DNA of 5,189 nt from Candidatus Adiutrix sp. GTDB taxonomy: Bacteria; Desulfobacterota; Desulfarculia; Adiutricales; Adiutricaceae. The notes under the pieces are model-generated. The model did not search any database. It had not been told where the DNA came from and saw nothing but the letters and a program-made list of their open reading frames with translations. Of this stretch, positions 5,004 to 5,189 are shown in pieces. Position 1 is the stretch's first letter. Each line of letters opens with the position of its first letter. The position numbers were made by a program, and so were the translations under genes. The stretch spans positions 1 through 5,189 of the forward strand of contig JAITBV010000174.1 in the NCBI GenBank assembly GCA_031283395.1, in the 5' to 3' direction.

Positions 5004-5189
5004 ATGACCGAAGAAGAAAAAACCAGCTCCGGGGAAGAAACGGAGGCCGCGGCCGAAGAGGGGAAGGACTGGGCCGAGGAAGCCCGGAGATTCCAGGACC
5101 TCTACCTCCGCTGCGCGGCGGAAACCGAAAATATGCGCCGGCGCTTCCAGAAGGAGCGGGAGGAGACGAGCCGCTTCGCCGGGGAGACC
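5004..5189 (+). CDS. grpE: Nucleotide exchange factor GrpE, N-terminal part (3' end outside window)
   Basis: The first 62 codons of grpE run off the window end. GrpE is the dimeric cochaperone that releases ADP from DnaK. Residues 1-26 are acidic and probably disordered, as usual in the family. From about residue 24 a long coiled-coil helix begins. It contains the diagnostic 'DLYLRCAAETENMRRRFQKE' segment (32-51), matching the family pattern in which an 'AE.EN.RRR..KE' stretch follows 'LYLR'. The ATG at 5004 has GGAG (4994-4997) six bases upstream. Placement after hrcA is the standard heat-shock arrangement, and dnaK would be expected beyond the window. The head domain that contacts DnaK is not visible here. 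Confidence 0.93.
   Translation, partial: MTEEEKTSSGEETEAAAEEGKDWAEEARRFQDLYLRCAAETENMRRRFQKEREETSRFAGET

Overview
The window is a densely packed, single-strand (+) stretch of core replication, repair and chaperone genes from a GC-rich bacterium. Every supported gene reads left to right, and no intergenic gap exceeds about 100 bases. The DinG/XPD-type iron-sulfur helicase, an HrcA repressor directly followed by grpE, and the dnaX-ybaB pair best fit a deltaproteobacterium in the broad sense (Desulfobacterota). This placement is an inference from gene order and protein style. No rRNA or other phylogenetic marker is present to settle it.

Layout. Bases 1-864 hold the 3' part of dnaX (DNA polymerase III gamma/tau subunit). 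Bases 886-1209 hold ybaB/ebfC, a nucleoid-associated protein. In many bacteria recR follows these two, but here it does not. Instead there is a 30-codon ORF for a single-membrane-span peptide (1265-1357) with a very strong ribosome binding site, and three bases later a 162-aa unrecognised protein (1361-1849). The 162-aa gene is markedly AT-richer than everything around it (about 46-50% GC by hand count over sampled 60-base lines, against up to about 77% in helicase lines).

An AT-rich, palindrome-bearing junction (about 1829-1898) leads into a 630-aa DinG/YoaA-family helicase (1899-3791) with all the expected helicase motifs and four cysteines for a 4Fe-4S cluster. A promoter-like segment with TTGACA overlapped by a perfect 6-bp-arm palindrome (3804-3832) precedes hrcA (3866-4903). 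HrcA is the heat-shock repressor and is followed, after a strong hairpin, by the 5' end of grpE (5004 to window end).

Functionally the left half serves replication and nucleoid maintenance, the helicase serves repair of stalled or damaged DNA, and the right half opens a heat-shock cluster that probably continues into dnaK beyond the window. No canonical CIRCE operator is visible near hrcA or grpE. The most interesting places are the two-gene insert at the recR position, the repeated quasi-palindromes before the helicase, and the non-CIRCE palindrome in the hrcA promoter. I see no CRISPR array, tRNA, rRNA, transposase or phage gene.
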